In this document: positions 35,040 through 45,484 of the stretch, one piece after another
Position numbering within the stretch: the first letter of the stretch is position 1
Layout: every line of letters begins with the position of its first letter
NCBI GenBank assembly: GCA_963932145.1
Contig: OZ010599.1
Coordinates: forward strand, 49,823,287-49,887,286
Direction: 5' to 3'
From: Acanthosepion lycidas
Taxonomy: Eukaryota > Mollusca > Cephalopoda > Sepiida > Sepiidae
Length of the DNA: 64,000 nt
The notes under the pieces: generated by a model
What the model saw: only the letters and a program-made list of their open reading frames with translations
Told to the model about the DNA's origin: nothing
The model's database searches: none
Translations under genes and position numbers: made by a program

Positions 35040-35620
35040 GGAAAACGGTGTTATATGCAATGGAGATGTGATAGTGCCACCAGAAACAGTAAGAGATATT
35101 TTAAAAAGTGTAGAGGATATTAAAAATGGAGGCATGATGGCCAGGGTATTATTGTGATATAGAAAGATGTGTGCACAAATGTCCAAAATGTTCAGAAAGA
35201 AAAAATTTTCGACAAAGGAGAGTACATTCATGGGGTAAAGAAATGGAACGATTCTCTCATGTTAATATGAACCATGGACACATTAATGGCATGGGACTAT
35301 TTCTAATCTTAGTAGACTCCTTTGGATGACCTGAAGTCGTTAAAGTTAGAAGAATGACTACAATAAAACAAATACTAAGGGTGGTATTTTCTAGAAATGG
35401 GGTCCCTAAAACATTGTTATCAGACAACGCACCAGAATTTTGTGATGAAGATCAATGTAATTGGTTGAGGCGAATTGGCTGCTTCCCTTACAAAACCTCA
35501 CTGTATCACTCACAATTTAATGGGATTGTAGAAAGAACAGTGCAGTCAGTAAAAATGGGATTAAAAGCATTTTCTCTCAAGTCGAGATACCATAAATGGT
35601 TACTAAGTTAGTGCTTAGTT
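35040..35620 (+). pseudogene. Ty3/Gypsy integrase core remnant
   Basis: MGLFLILVDSFG.PEVVKV is the first part of the integrase core. The open frame 35354-35611 follows with TTIKQILRVVFSRNGVPKTL, LSDNAPEFCDEDQCNWLRRI, GCFPYKTSLYHSQFNGIVER and TVQSVKMGLKA. The catalytic Asp (SDN) and Glu (GIVER) of the D,D-35-E core are visible, and P-x-x-x-G-x-x-E-R spacing is close to normal. A stop in place of a tryptophan-like codon near 35328 and the loss of the N-terminal zinc finger make it non-functional. Confidence 0.8.
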
Positions 35621-35974
35621 AAAGGATGATTCCACATAATCTGTGTTTCATAATGGCCATTATATCAAAGAAAGGAAAAAGCCTAATGGTTCATTCTGAC
35701 CAATTAAGACCCAGAATTGAAGAGGAAGACATTGCGATGCAAGAAGATCCTGACAGAAGAAAGGATAAGTTCTTCAAATCAGGACAATGTGATAGAAGAT
35801 GATACTATGAATGATAGCGAGAATGACTCGGACATGGTAGAAGATGAAATGAGACCAAAATCTCCATTAAAAAGAACAACTCATAAACCATAATCTCAAG
35901 GGAGAGAGGAGGAAAAAGGTTGTAGAAGAAGTTCGAAAACAACCAAAGGCATTAAACCTCTTCAGTACAAGGGG

Positions 35975-36111
35975 TGTAGTGGATTGGTAAATAGGATTGT
36001 ACCTATTTGCATATGTCAAGTAGAAGAGAAATAAAGTGTATAGTAAAGTAAGAGACAGGTGGAAGTTGATTATTGTTCATGTGTTGTAGAACAACACAAC
36101 ACAACACAACA
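35975..36111 (+). repeat. 3' LTR of the compact Ty3/Gypsy element
   Basis: It begins tgtagtggattggtaaatag after a short purine-rich tract (acaagggg), and ends in an (AACAC)n tract with CA. The AATAC repeat of the 5' copy has become AACAC here, or the reverse, a sign of independent evolution after insertion. At about 137 bp these are very short LTRs. Confidence 0.8.
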
Positions 36112-36700
36112 CTTATTGCTTATATGCATTTGGTCTTGTCAGAAATTAAAACAAGTTCTATAGAAACAAATATTTTGTTTTGTGAACTAGAATGATTTAG
36201 GTAACATGGATTGAATAAAATCCAATTTTGGTATGTTAAGGTGATCATATTAATTGCATAAATATTTTTAAGAAGCAGAATTGAATTTTGGATATTAAAT
36301 TTTTGTAATCTGTGAAACATTATTTTAAAAATGGGTTTAGGTATTTGGTAATTTCTTTCTTTTTATTTTTTTATGTAATGAAAAAATGTGGGTAAAAAAA
36401 GAAAAAAATATTTAAAATTTTTAAAATTGATTCTCTTTCATACTACAAAATTTTTTTACAAGCTTATTTGTAAAGTATCCAACTAATGATGGACACAATC
36501 TGAGAAGTTTTCCAGTTGAAATTGGAAAACTTTGAAAGTTGAAAGGACATCTAGCCATTTTATCATTTTGTGTCTTATTTTTCTGTAATTTTATTCAAAA
36601 TAAGATAACATTTATTCTCATTTAATTCACTTCCTTCTAATTAAATTGATTAAATTTATAATTTGTATTTCTATTGTAAACATTTTGAAGCTCGATATAA
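36112..36700. other. AT-rich spacer
   Basis: Nothing recognised between the Gypsy 3' LTR and the start of the mariner copy. Confidence 0.5.
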
Positions 36701-37890
36701 GGGTAGGCTGCAAAGTTCATTGGCTGACTACGAAGGAGTGATGCTAAAACTGAAACCTTGCATGCATTCATTTCAACTCTTCTTATTAATAACTATTAAT
36801 AAATACATTGATTCTTTCCAGGTAAACTGACATCTGACTGTTCAAAGAAATTTCAACAGTAACTAGTAGTTACTTCTCTTGAAAATGGACAAAATTTGGC
36901 ATTGTAGTATTATCAAGTTCCAGCAGAAAAAGGGCTTAACCCCCAAGGACATTCATGCTGACATCAACAGTTCAAAATTGGCAGCTGAATTTAGGAGGAG
37001 ATGGGAAGATGAAGATGACCCAAGGTCTGGACATCCTGAAACTGCCACCACTGAGGAAAACATTGATCATCTTCATCACATGTCAATGGATGACAATGCT
37101 ATTAGCATATCCTGTGAAAGAGTTGAATATTCTGCACAATGAACTTGGCATGATGAAGGTTTCTGCTTGGTGGGTCCCACATTTTCTGATACTTGATTAA
37201 AAGCACACCAAACTGATTACATCACAGGAAAATCTGATATTGTTGTGGGCAGATCTAGCTGACACTCAAATGTTTCCTTACCTAAGATGAGTGTTGGGTT
37301 TATCACTTTGAGACAATCCATGCATTAGAAACACTCCTCACCTGCTCCAAAGAAGACCAAGATTGTTTCATCTGCAGATAAGGGGATGGTCTCAGGTTTT
37401 TTTTGGTGTGCAAAAGGCATTTTGTTTATTGACTATTCTCAAAATGGCCACACTCAATGGAGAGTACTATACCTACTTGCTGAGGCAGTTATGAAAGTGT
37501 GTCAAGACCAAACACTCAGGAAAACTGACAAATGGGGTCTTGTTTCATCAGGCCATTGCTTCAGCACACAAGCCCTTGGTTTAATGGTTGCTCTATAGGA
37601 CTGCAGCTTTGAACCCATTGATCGCTCTCCTTATACTCCTGATTTGACTATCATCTGTTCCCCAACATGAAAAAACACTTGGCTGGGAACCAGTATTGTA
37701 GTGATGATGATATCATATCTGCTGTTGATGACTTTTTTTACCAACTGGATGAACCGTTTTCTTTGAACAATCAAATGTCAGTTTACCTGGAAATAAACAA
37801 TGCAGTTATTAATAGAAAAAGGGGAAATTCAAGATCTCATAGCTCTAGCATCACTTTTCAGCTCCCCCTCATAGAACCAAGCTGAATGTT
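36701..37890 (+). mobile_element. mariner transposon with degraded transposase
   Basis: A likely left terminal repeat, gggtaggctgcaaagttcat (about 36701-36725), lies some 155 bp before the transposase start, the usual leader length for mariner. The matching right repeat was not found. The element is about 1.2 kb, near the normal 1.3 kb, so decay here is mainly by point mutation and small indels. Confidence 0.65.
36879..37885 (+). pseudogene. mariner transposase pseudogene
   Basis: Start near 36885 (MDKIWHCSIIKFQQKKGLTP, KDIHADI), the N-terminal helix-turn-helix. Next EDDPRSGHPETATTEENIDH, shortened, and HHMSMDDNAISIS, then HNELGMMKVSAWWVPHFL in another frame. The catalytic part is shared between frames: VSGFFWCAKGILFIDYSQNG (37389-37450), a region around 37470-37660 with the DxxxPHK and YSPDL-like boxes degraded, then MKKHLAGNQYCSDDDIISAV and DDFFYQLDEPF (37667-37770). 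At least three frameshifts. The family cuts at its terminal repeats and inserts at TA. Confidence 0.85.
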
Positions 37891-38148
37891 TTGTAGTAAA
37901 ATTATAGATCACTTCAAAATTCATCAGCTCAAGATAAATGTGAGAGAATTATTGTAAATTCTTGGACAATTCATTTTTAGATTAGTACAGGTCAAAACCA
38001 AGAAGCTTTAAACTAAAAAGTATTTTAATGCAAGACAATGGAGTAGATAAACATGCGTGCATGTGCGAACATTGTAAAGAGCATGATTATCTACAAAATA
38101 AAATTACAAAATAAAATTACAAAATAAAAATAATGCTAGAAATGAAAT

Positions 38149-38291
38149 AATAATTAATGCGCAAACTTTGCAAAGAGCATGATTGTTTACAAAATAAAAC
38201 AAAATGCTAGGAAGGAGCATTTTGTTTTATTTTGTAAATAATCATGCTCTTTTCAAACTTCATGCAAAGTTTGCATATTATTAATTATTAT
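38149..38291. repeat. foldback repeat / MITE-like palindrome
   Basis: The left arm aataattaatgcgcaaacttt...acaaaatgct (38149-38208) is mirrored by agcattttgttttattttgt...attattaattatt (38216-38291), with a 7-base turn. The right arm has a small insertion (acttcatgc). A similar half-unit, agagcatgattatctacaaa, lies just upstream at about 38080-38100. Confidence 0.75.
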
Positions 38292-39443
38292 TCATTTTAT
38301 TTTTGTTTGTTTTAATTTTAAAAAAAATGCTTTATTATATTATTTAGTTTATTCTACACAGAAAAATGGTTATATTGTAATTGTATTATTTAATTTGTTT
38401 AAAATTTTATGTTATAAATAAAACTACATTTATCAAAAAAAAAAAATACATTGCTTTATGGCAGTGTGCAGTGATTTCTGCAACGAAATTCTGTAAAAGA
38501 AGTAAATAGGCCAAAATTTATGTTTATGCCAACGAAAATACCTGGAAGTACCTTGCAGTTAATTACTAAAAACAATGACTGTAATGGTGGATAAATTACC
38601 CAGAATTAGTTTGATTTCTTTTCTTGTCAATAACTCCAAAATGGTAGTTTTTTTCATAATTTAATTGTTAATTCGAGTTCAGCATATACATTTACATGGA
38701 AATATAATGATTTTAGAAAATTTTTATAGATATTTAGCGCGGGGCTTAAAAAGCAAATTTACCTTTTTTCCAATCTCACCATCTTGTTTAGCTGAAGATA
38801 GGGGTATGGTTTGTGGTAATTCACTTTTGATTTGTTTCAAAAATTTAATATTTTGTATATATAATGAATCGCACATGGAAATATGATTCAGTACGCTTTT
38901 TGTCTATTGATTAATTTATAGAAGTCACATATCAAAGTAACTAACATAATCAGGCTGGTACAAATGATTAACACTTGATTTGCATATTTTTATTATGTTA
39001 GCTATCACCCAAATCATGTTGATTATTCTCAAGTAATGTCTTCATTTGATCTTTTTCAACCTCAACTGGTCTAGCTGACCATAAAGTATCGTTCAATGAG
39101 AAATCTACAGCATAAAACCACTTTTAACACATTTACTAAATTGCATAAAAACCATTTTTGTATTTGAGTCCCTTTTTATTTTTTTTTGTAAACAAACAAA
39201 TATGACAATATTTTTTCGACGTTCAATATTGCATTCAATAAACTAGCATAACAGTTTTGATAACATTTAAAAAAAAAAATGCTTTCCCATTATTACAATT
39301 GTCACATCAGAGTACAAAACAAATTTTTGGTTATCATTCAGATAAATGGCATAAAATAAACTGTTTCATTTCAACCATGTCATGCGGTATACCAATTGCT
39401 CATAATCAATTGTCAATATGAATTAATTATCACGAAAAGATAT

Positions 39444-39745
39444 TTTGCAAGAAGATTGGTGCTTCTTGGAGCTTGGCAATTGTATTAGCGATCCTATAAC
39501 TGTGCTGCATTGGTTCGCACAATGATGGCTCATTCAAAACGGCCTATATTGCAACCAATGCAACCAGCCATTTGGGCTAAATGCCTGTCAAGATGCAACA
39601 GATAGTTATCTCTGGTATTGCAAATCATGTAATCATTGAAGTATCACAGATGATTCATTTTTTGCTAACAATCTGGAAAATCTTTGGATGTGCATCAAAC
39701 AAATTACGTTGATAGTTTGGAACTTATTGCATCTTCACAAATTTG
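39444..39745 (+). pseudogene. Merlin/ISXO2-like transposase N-terminal remnant
   Basis: The forward frame reads DWCFLELGNCISDPITVLHW, GLYCNQCNQPFGLNACQ, SYLWYCKSCNH and SITDDSFFANNLENLWMCIK. Two Cys-x2-Cys pairs (CNQC and CKSC) followed by a serine-led SFFANS-like block match the zinc-ribbon N-terminus of ISXO2-like transposases of the Merlin superfamily, where W-R-C-x-x-C is followed by R-x-G-S-F-F. At least two in-frame stops occur and the catalytic DDE half is missing. The assignment rests on pattern memory and should be confirmed by a profile search. Confidence 0.5.
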
Positions 39746-40110
39746 TATGGCATAAGCAGTACAAGAACAGTCCCATGTGTTTTCAGCATTTATTTGATGT
39801 GTAGTTCATCATTACTCTTTATAATAATTTTTAATTGTAATAAACATATATACCTTGGTCTTATTAATTTTACTCTGTTCCGATAATAGCAGTTTCTATT
39901 ATGCTGCTTAAGTGAAAGGTTACCTCTTTTTCATTGAATTAAAACTGAATGCTCCTGGTATGTTCTAGTAATAAAATGAGAATGAACAATTTGGCTGATT
40001 TATTTCCTGTATTCAATTAGTATTAATAAAACAGCTTAATAAATGAATTGATAATAAATAAGATAGATTTAATGTCATTGATTATTTTATTTCCATAAGT
40101 ATCAATTGAG

Positions 40111-40219
40111 TTCCACATGCCATGTTTAATGGATGCCAGTTGTCAGTTATCTCCTGTTAATTCCTCTCTCCAAGTACTCCACTGCCTTAGTTGGGTATTG
40201 AACTCACATTCTTTGGGTC
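40111..40219 (-). repeat. inverted partial copy of the adjacent SINE
   Basis: The reverse complement of 40268-40376 with few mismatches (for example ccactgccttagttgggtat against its mirror at 40288-40308). It forms a potential hairpin of about 109-bp arms around a 48-base loop that contains the tRNA-like head. Confidence 0.85.
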
Positions 40220-40540
40220 TTGTCACATGGCACAGTGGATAAAGGCATTAGTTAGGTCCAGTGACAGGACCCAAAGAGTGTGAGTTCAATACCTGGCTAA
40301 GGCAGTGGAGAACTTTCAGAGGGAAATTAACAGGAGATAACTGATAACTGACATCCATTAAACATGGTACGTGGAACAAGAACAGTCTACCCCAGTGAGT
40401 GAAATAAAGGGTTCAGTTCAACATTCCAACCACCTGAAGAAGGCCGGAGCATACAACGGCCGAAATGTTGTAATAAATATGGCGACAAAGATGAGAACAA
40501 TAGTCTGAATAATGTAAATAGTGTACAAAACATTGATATT
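40220..40540 (+). mobile_element. tRNA-derived SINE, copy 1
   Basis: The head has an A-box-like tggcacagtggataaagg (40228-40245) and a B-box-like gagttcaatacc (40282-40293), about 55 bases apart, as in tRNA-derived RNA polymerase III promoters. The body runs through gaaataaagggttcagttc to a tail, ccggagcatacaacggccga, tggcgacaaagatgagaaca and gtctgaataatgtaaatagt. Copy 2 at 41015-41305 shares head, body and tail. A SINE has no protein and relies on a partner LINE; the partner is not identified. Confidence 0.7.
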
Positions 40541-40974
40541 TTAGGTGATACATTTTATACCCAATCTTGTTAAGTTTCCTTGTATCTATTGTATTAATGC
40601 AAATTTATAAAATGCAGTGTCCACCTCTATGCATAACTATTGAGATACTATTTTTTAAATAATGTGCTACATTTTTTTACTAAATGTAACATGTAAATGA
40701 TTACTTATTTTTTGTTTCAAAACAAATAACTGCATTTCAACTAAAAAAAAAGTCACTATTGAAGAGAAGAAAAAGATTAATTTTTATGTTTTCTTCAGTA
40801 GTGGTTTTTATCTTTCAACCTATCCATGAAACCTTTTCTGGTTTAATATTCTACAAATTGTTGAGATATTTATATCTGATTCAGCATTCTTTGGTTCTGT
40901 TTGGAGATTATATATTTATACTTAATTTTATCTGTCTATATCTCTGAGATGAGGTATTATGATTACTTACATTA

Positions 40975-41014
40975 TTTGCTTTATTCAGATTGTTATCCTC
41001 ATCTTCATTGCCAT
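40975..41014 (-). repeat. inverted SINE tail abutting SINE copy 2
   Basis: ttattcagattgttatcctc and atcttcattgccatattt are the reverse complement of the tail of the SINE that follows (about 41250-41292). Copy 2 is therefore bounded by inverted tails. Confidence 0.8.
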
Positions 41015-41305
41015 ATTTACATGGCCCAGCAGATAAAGATGTTGGTTAGATGCAGTGACTAGATCCAAAGAGTTGGGAGTTCAATAACAGGCCACAACAG
41101 TGGTGAACCAAATGAGAGTTGAGTTAATGGGAAATAACTGAGAGATCCGGAAGAGGCATGGCATGTGGAACTAGAACAATCTACCCTGGTGGATGAAATA
41201 AAGGGTTCGGTTTGAAATTCCAAGGCCGGAGTGTACAATAGCCGAAACGTTGTGAATATGGCAATGAAGATGAGGATAACAGTCTGAATAATGTAAATAA
41301 TGTAC
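41015..41305 (+). mobile_element. tRNA-derived SINE, copy 2
   Basis: The same unit as copy 1, with substitutions: tggcccagcagataaagatg (A-box region), gggagttcaataacagg (B-box region), gaaataaagggttcggtttg, ccggagtgtacaatagccga and gatgaggataacagtctgaa. The distance from head to tail is the same as in copy 1 apart from small indels. Confidence 0.7.
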
Positions 41306-41888
41306 TTGATTTTATGTTGACTGAAACTTCCTTTTTGATTTTAATAACTCCACATGTTGAAAAATCTTCCTTCGGAGCAAGGTATTTTACAGCAAGCAAG
41401 CAAAGTATTTTACAGGTTTTTCACAAAAACAAGCAAGGTATTTTACAGTTTTTTCACTCTATGAATGAATGCAGTGAAATGGAGTATATCAAACTTGGAC
41501 ATTTTCTTGTAGCCTTTCCAAGATTGATAAGCTTCAATCCATGTTTTTTCATGCCCTTTGAATGCTCTTTGCTTTTCATCAGGAATTAAAAAATAAATAC
41601 TTAATTTGTAAAATAAATTTATATCGACCTTTAAAATTAATATTGACCATTACAACACGTAGTAAATGCAAGACGGATTCAATTTTTGCTGTTATGACCT
41701 AATTTATTGCCATATTTATTTTTCATTTTGGGTGTAGAGTACTTATGCAAAAGTTATTATTAATAATTATAGAAATAAAGTAATTAATAATATTAATTCT
41801 TTCTTGTTACACTGCTAAATGAGTAGATAAATACCATTGAATCAAATTTAGAATGATTAATCAGAAAAAATTGTTTTGGATCAAGTTG

Positions 41889-41906
41889 TATGTATGTATG
41901 TATGTA

Positions 41907-41996
<90 letters not shown>
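41889..41996. repeat. compound microsatellite (TGTA)n(TG)n(TGTA)n(TA)n
   Basis: Uninterrupted switches between tetramer and dimer repeats over about 108 bp. Confidence 0.95.
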
Positions 41997-41998
<2 letters not shown>

Positions 41999-41999
41999 T

Positions 42000-44430
42000 G
42001 TAGGTGGTAGGACTTCTGAATATTTTAACTAGGAGTGTAATTTCCTTTCTATTTTTTTCTTAGTGTGCTTAACAAGATGGTAAACATTGCTTAGAACTAC
42101 AAGAGTAGGGTATTGTCTGTGGCCCTGTTGAATTGAATTCCAGGGTATTTAACATGAAAACAGAGCAAGAATGAAATTGACTAAACAAAAAAGAATATTT
42201 ATTGTAGGGATAAAAAAGATGAAATGACTTAAGCTACAAATGCAAGTATAATTTTTGAAATTAGATTTTTATTTTCATAAATATTTCTTTTGTAGATACC
42301 TCCTAAAACTTTCTAAAAAATAAAAAAGAGTATACCATCTTGAAAACCGCCCCCCCCCCAGTTTGATAAAAACAATGTTTTACCATCAAAATGGTTATGT
42401 TAGGAAAGAACAAAATATTTTTTGATTATTTTATTAAATATTTTAATCCTTTCTAGCACGTTCTAAATTTTGGTTAGAAATCTTGTTTTTCTTGCATCAA
42501 AGACCAAAGTTTAGTATGGGAAATTTAACATTTTTTTTTTTTTTTTTTTTTTTTCAGTAAAAAACACATTGATTTGGAAATTCTTGGAAAAATTAAATAT
42601 TTGTTGGATTTTAATGAAATTTTCAGGACTTATTGACAAATGAATGAAATTATTTTTGAAATTTTATTTTATTTTTTGAAAATCATAGTGAAAATAATTT
42701 TTTTCTTTTTACATCTGTTACCCTCACTTATTAAAATTTCAGCCTCTTCATAATTATATTTACATTTCTAAAAATCAATAAAACATTAGATTACAGGCAA
42801 TATTTTCCTAAATTTTTAAGATTACTGAGTATATAGAAATGACATAAAAAATGCAGTTATGTCATTTTCTCCAATTATATTTTACAAATAAAGTCTCCGC
42901 AGAACAACATTAGGTCTGTCATCAGGCTTTCAACATGTCAAAACAGCTACAGTCAGATTAAAAAATGCATTTCTGCAATATTTTAAATGTAAAGTAAATA
43001 ATATTTGTTTCAAATCAGATTAATTGTACTTTAAATCAGTGTATAGTCCTCAAAGTTTCAGAAAAGTATATTTTATTTTTGGAAGATTTTTTAATAAAGT
43101 GAATTACACTGCGATGAAAGACAATTAAAAAAAGGGTGCTAATCTGATATTTTAGCAAAAAAAAAAACAACAAAAAAACTTCCAGTCAAATTTAAATTAG
43201 TTCTTGAAATACAGCAAAGTATTTTGCTTATTGTAAATATTAAATTTAATCTATTAGTTTGAAATTAAAATAAAACCTTCAAGAAAGAGTTTTTTAAAAC
43301 TTCATTTTAAACCTTAGCTATTGCATTTTTTGTGATGGTCCCCATATTAAAGGTTCATTTTCTGGGAAAGAAATGGAATTTAATTTTTTTCAGTAATCTT
43401 TTCTTTTGAATTGAAATAATGAATAAAAATGTAGTTTTAATGTAAAAGTTTTGTAGAATTTTTAAAAAAAATTATTCAGTGGTGTGTGTATGAAATATTT
43501 AAGTTAAATTCTTTGACTTTTTCACAGGTTGAGTTGCATGTCTTTGTCTTGTGTCTTTTTGAAATTAGTGACATGCTTGATCTTTTTGCAAAGAGTGAGT
43601 TAAGATTAATGCAGTCAAATTTTGCTAGGTCACTGGGTATGATTGTTTGATAGCTAACAAATGACAAAGAAGAAACTGTCATGAAGGTGTCATATTGACT
43701 ATAAGGGTTTGGTATTTTTTTGCATTTTAGGTTTCTAATTGGTGGACAAAAATATTTGTATTTTATCAGATTTGGATTTGATTTCTATGGATCCAAAAAC
43801 AATTTAATTTGTAATACTCAAATTGATTTTTGTTTTTGGTAAGTATAATGTTTTAAATGCTGGAGTGAAAACTTCCTTTTGCTTCTTAAAGAGTATGATT
43901 TCAACCAGATGTATCTTGACACTGCTCACAAACATCCATAAATAGAATTTTGCTTCCATCAATGAAGCATATTGGTTTACTTGTCCTTTTGCTTAGTAAC
44001 TGATCACTTTATCACTGTGCTTAATCTACACAAAAATTGCCCTGGGTTTTGTTGAAATATTTGCTCATTAAAAAAATGAGTTGTTTCTGAGATCCCTCTA
44101 GGCCTTGAAGTTTCATAGTGGATTTATCATGTAATTTTTCTAAGTACTAAATATGCATCTATCAATATAACTGTATTCATAGGCCCTAATTATCTAGATA
44201 AATGTAATAAAACTTAAATATTTGTGTTTGGATATAAGCCTTGCAATAGAAATGTGCAAATGCATTAAAATGTAATATAGTAATTTAATTACATGAAATG
44301 AATGAGTTTATGAGTTTATAAATATTAAAAAAAATATTACATGAATGTTTACTTGTTTGTATCATTAAATTTTTCAAAGAAATAAAATGCTCTCATTTTT
44401 GTCATAATTGTCTCCCAGGAAGTAGATGAT
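42000..44430. other. AT-rich DNA; one trace of LINE tail
   Basis: The stretch 42070-42115 (agatggtaaacattgcttagaactac, shortened to its key words) resembles the 3' coding end of family B at 7555-7590, so it may be a tiny LINE tail. Otherwise only A/T runs are seen, including a long T-run at 42531-42554 and a C-run near 42350-42360. Confidence 0.35.
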
Positions 44431-44439
44431 TGTGGCCCT

Positions 44440-45480
44440 ACTCACCTTTTGATCTCTTGTAGTACTAAGCAATGTTTACCATCACTTTTTGTCTCTGTTC
44501 TGCCATCCATTCATACAAACTCATTAAATAAGTTACTTGATGTTTCCCTTTGCACCTCTTGTCTTCATTATGTCCTGGCAGTGTTAAATTCTTCAAGACT
44601 TTCTTCCTCATTATATTTCCCAGAAATTTCAATTATCTCTTTTTTGATTGTCCTTTTGGTTTTTATTTTTCTTAAAATTTACTTATTACTCACATGTTCA
44701 GTCTATGGTATTCTCACCGTCTGTCTGTAGGACGTCATCTCTGTTGCTTTGAATCTCTTCTTCATCTGTGAGGAAATTGTCCAGCGTTCACTGTTATACA
44801 GGAGGATAGATATGACATAGCAGTTCTGCACAATTTTCTTTGTTTCTAAATGAAATTTTCCTATTTCTTAATACTTTTAGATTCTGCAAGGTATCTTTTG
44901 ATATTCCCATATACTTTTGGATTTCTATATCACATTTTCTGTCATCTCTTACCACAGTAACTAGTATCTCTCTTTCATTCTCATCTGATCCTGCTGTGCT
45001 TTGTTTCTGTTCATCTTGGCTACTGACAATCTCACCACAAATTTTAATATTACAAATCCTTCCATGTTTTTATGTATTGTAGGTTTCTGTTTGTAATCAT
45101 GAAGGATTTCTCCAATGTATTCATTCTTTCTTTGAAGTATCTTTTCCTTTTCTAATATGAGCATTCTCTTTTAGGACTTTATACATCCTATTGAGGAGCA
45201 TGTCTTTTGTTCATGTTTTCTCCTCTTTGTTATCTTTGTTTGCTGATGTTACCACTTCTTTTCTTATGGTGTTCCACTTTGAAATCCTCATCTCTTCTAA
45301 GGTTGTATATTTGCTCTTAACCTGATCAACACACATCTATTTGCAAAATTGAGTTGCCGTGGAGTCTATTATATTGTAGTTTAGGTATTAGTTTGGATTT
45401 CTGGATTTCTTTAACTTCTATAATTTTAATCTGAGTTTGCATATGACTGGGAGGTGGTTGCTCCAACTGTTAGATCTTGG
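44440..45480 (-). pseudogene. family B LINE remnant, RT core deleted (reverse strand)
   Basis: In the reverse direction: SNHLPVICKLRLKL (endonuclease end, about 45440-45480); then a linker KWNTIRKEVVTSANKDNEEK; then EYIGEILHDYKQKPTIHKNM, EGFVILKFVVRLSVAKMNRN and KAQQDQM (RT entry, about 45000-45130). It jumps directly to EILVTVVRDDRKCDIEIQKY and MGISKDTLQNLKVLRNRKIS, then a YVISILLYNSERWTISSQMK-like block and KRFKATEM. The whole RT palm between the A-x-G-P-D entry and the DGKC block is absent. The end YEWMAEQRQKVMVNIA is near 44470-44530. Confidence 0.7.
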
Positions 45481-45484
45481 ATAA

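Larger units (their letters stand above)
33292..35974 (+). mobile_element. compact Ty3/Gypsy retrotransposon, internal region
   Basis: Internal part between the two LTRs, only about 2.7 kb compared with about 4-5 kb for a complete element. The pol order RT, RNase H, integrase (Ty3/Gypsy type) is readable across many stops. A possible gag remnant, EPEFETWIRCFVAQASANKL (33325-33385), lies just inside the 5' LTR. The zinc knuckle and protease are not visible, so most of gag-pro has been deleted. An acidic tail (DNVIEDDTMNDSENDSDMVE, about 35783-35845) lies after integrase. It cannot move by itself. Confidence 0.8.

Noticed and set aside
37386..37598. 70-codon frame considered as a separate small gene
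   Set aside because: Its start is the catalytic middle part of the mariner transposase; the remainder is a shifted frame.
44449..44730. 93-codon forward hydrophobic frame
   Set aside because: It lies opposite the family B LINE read in reverse.
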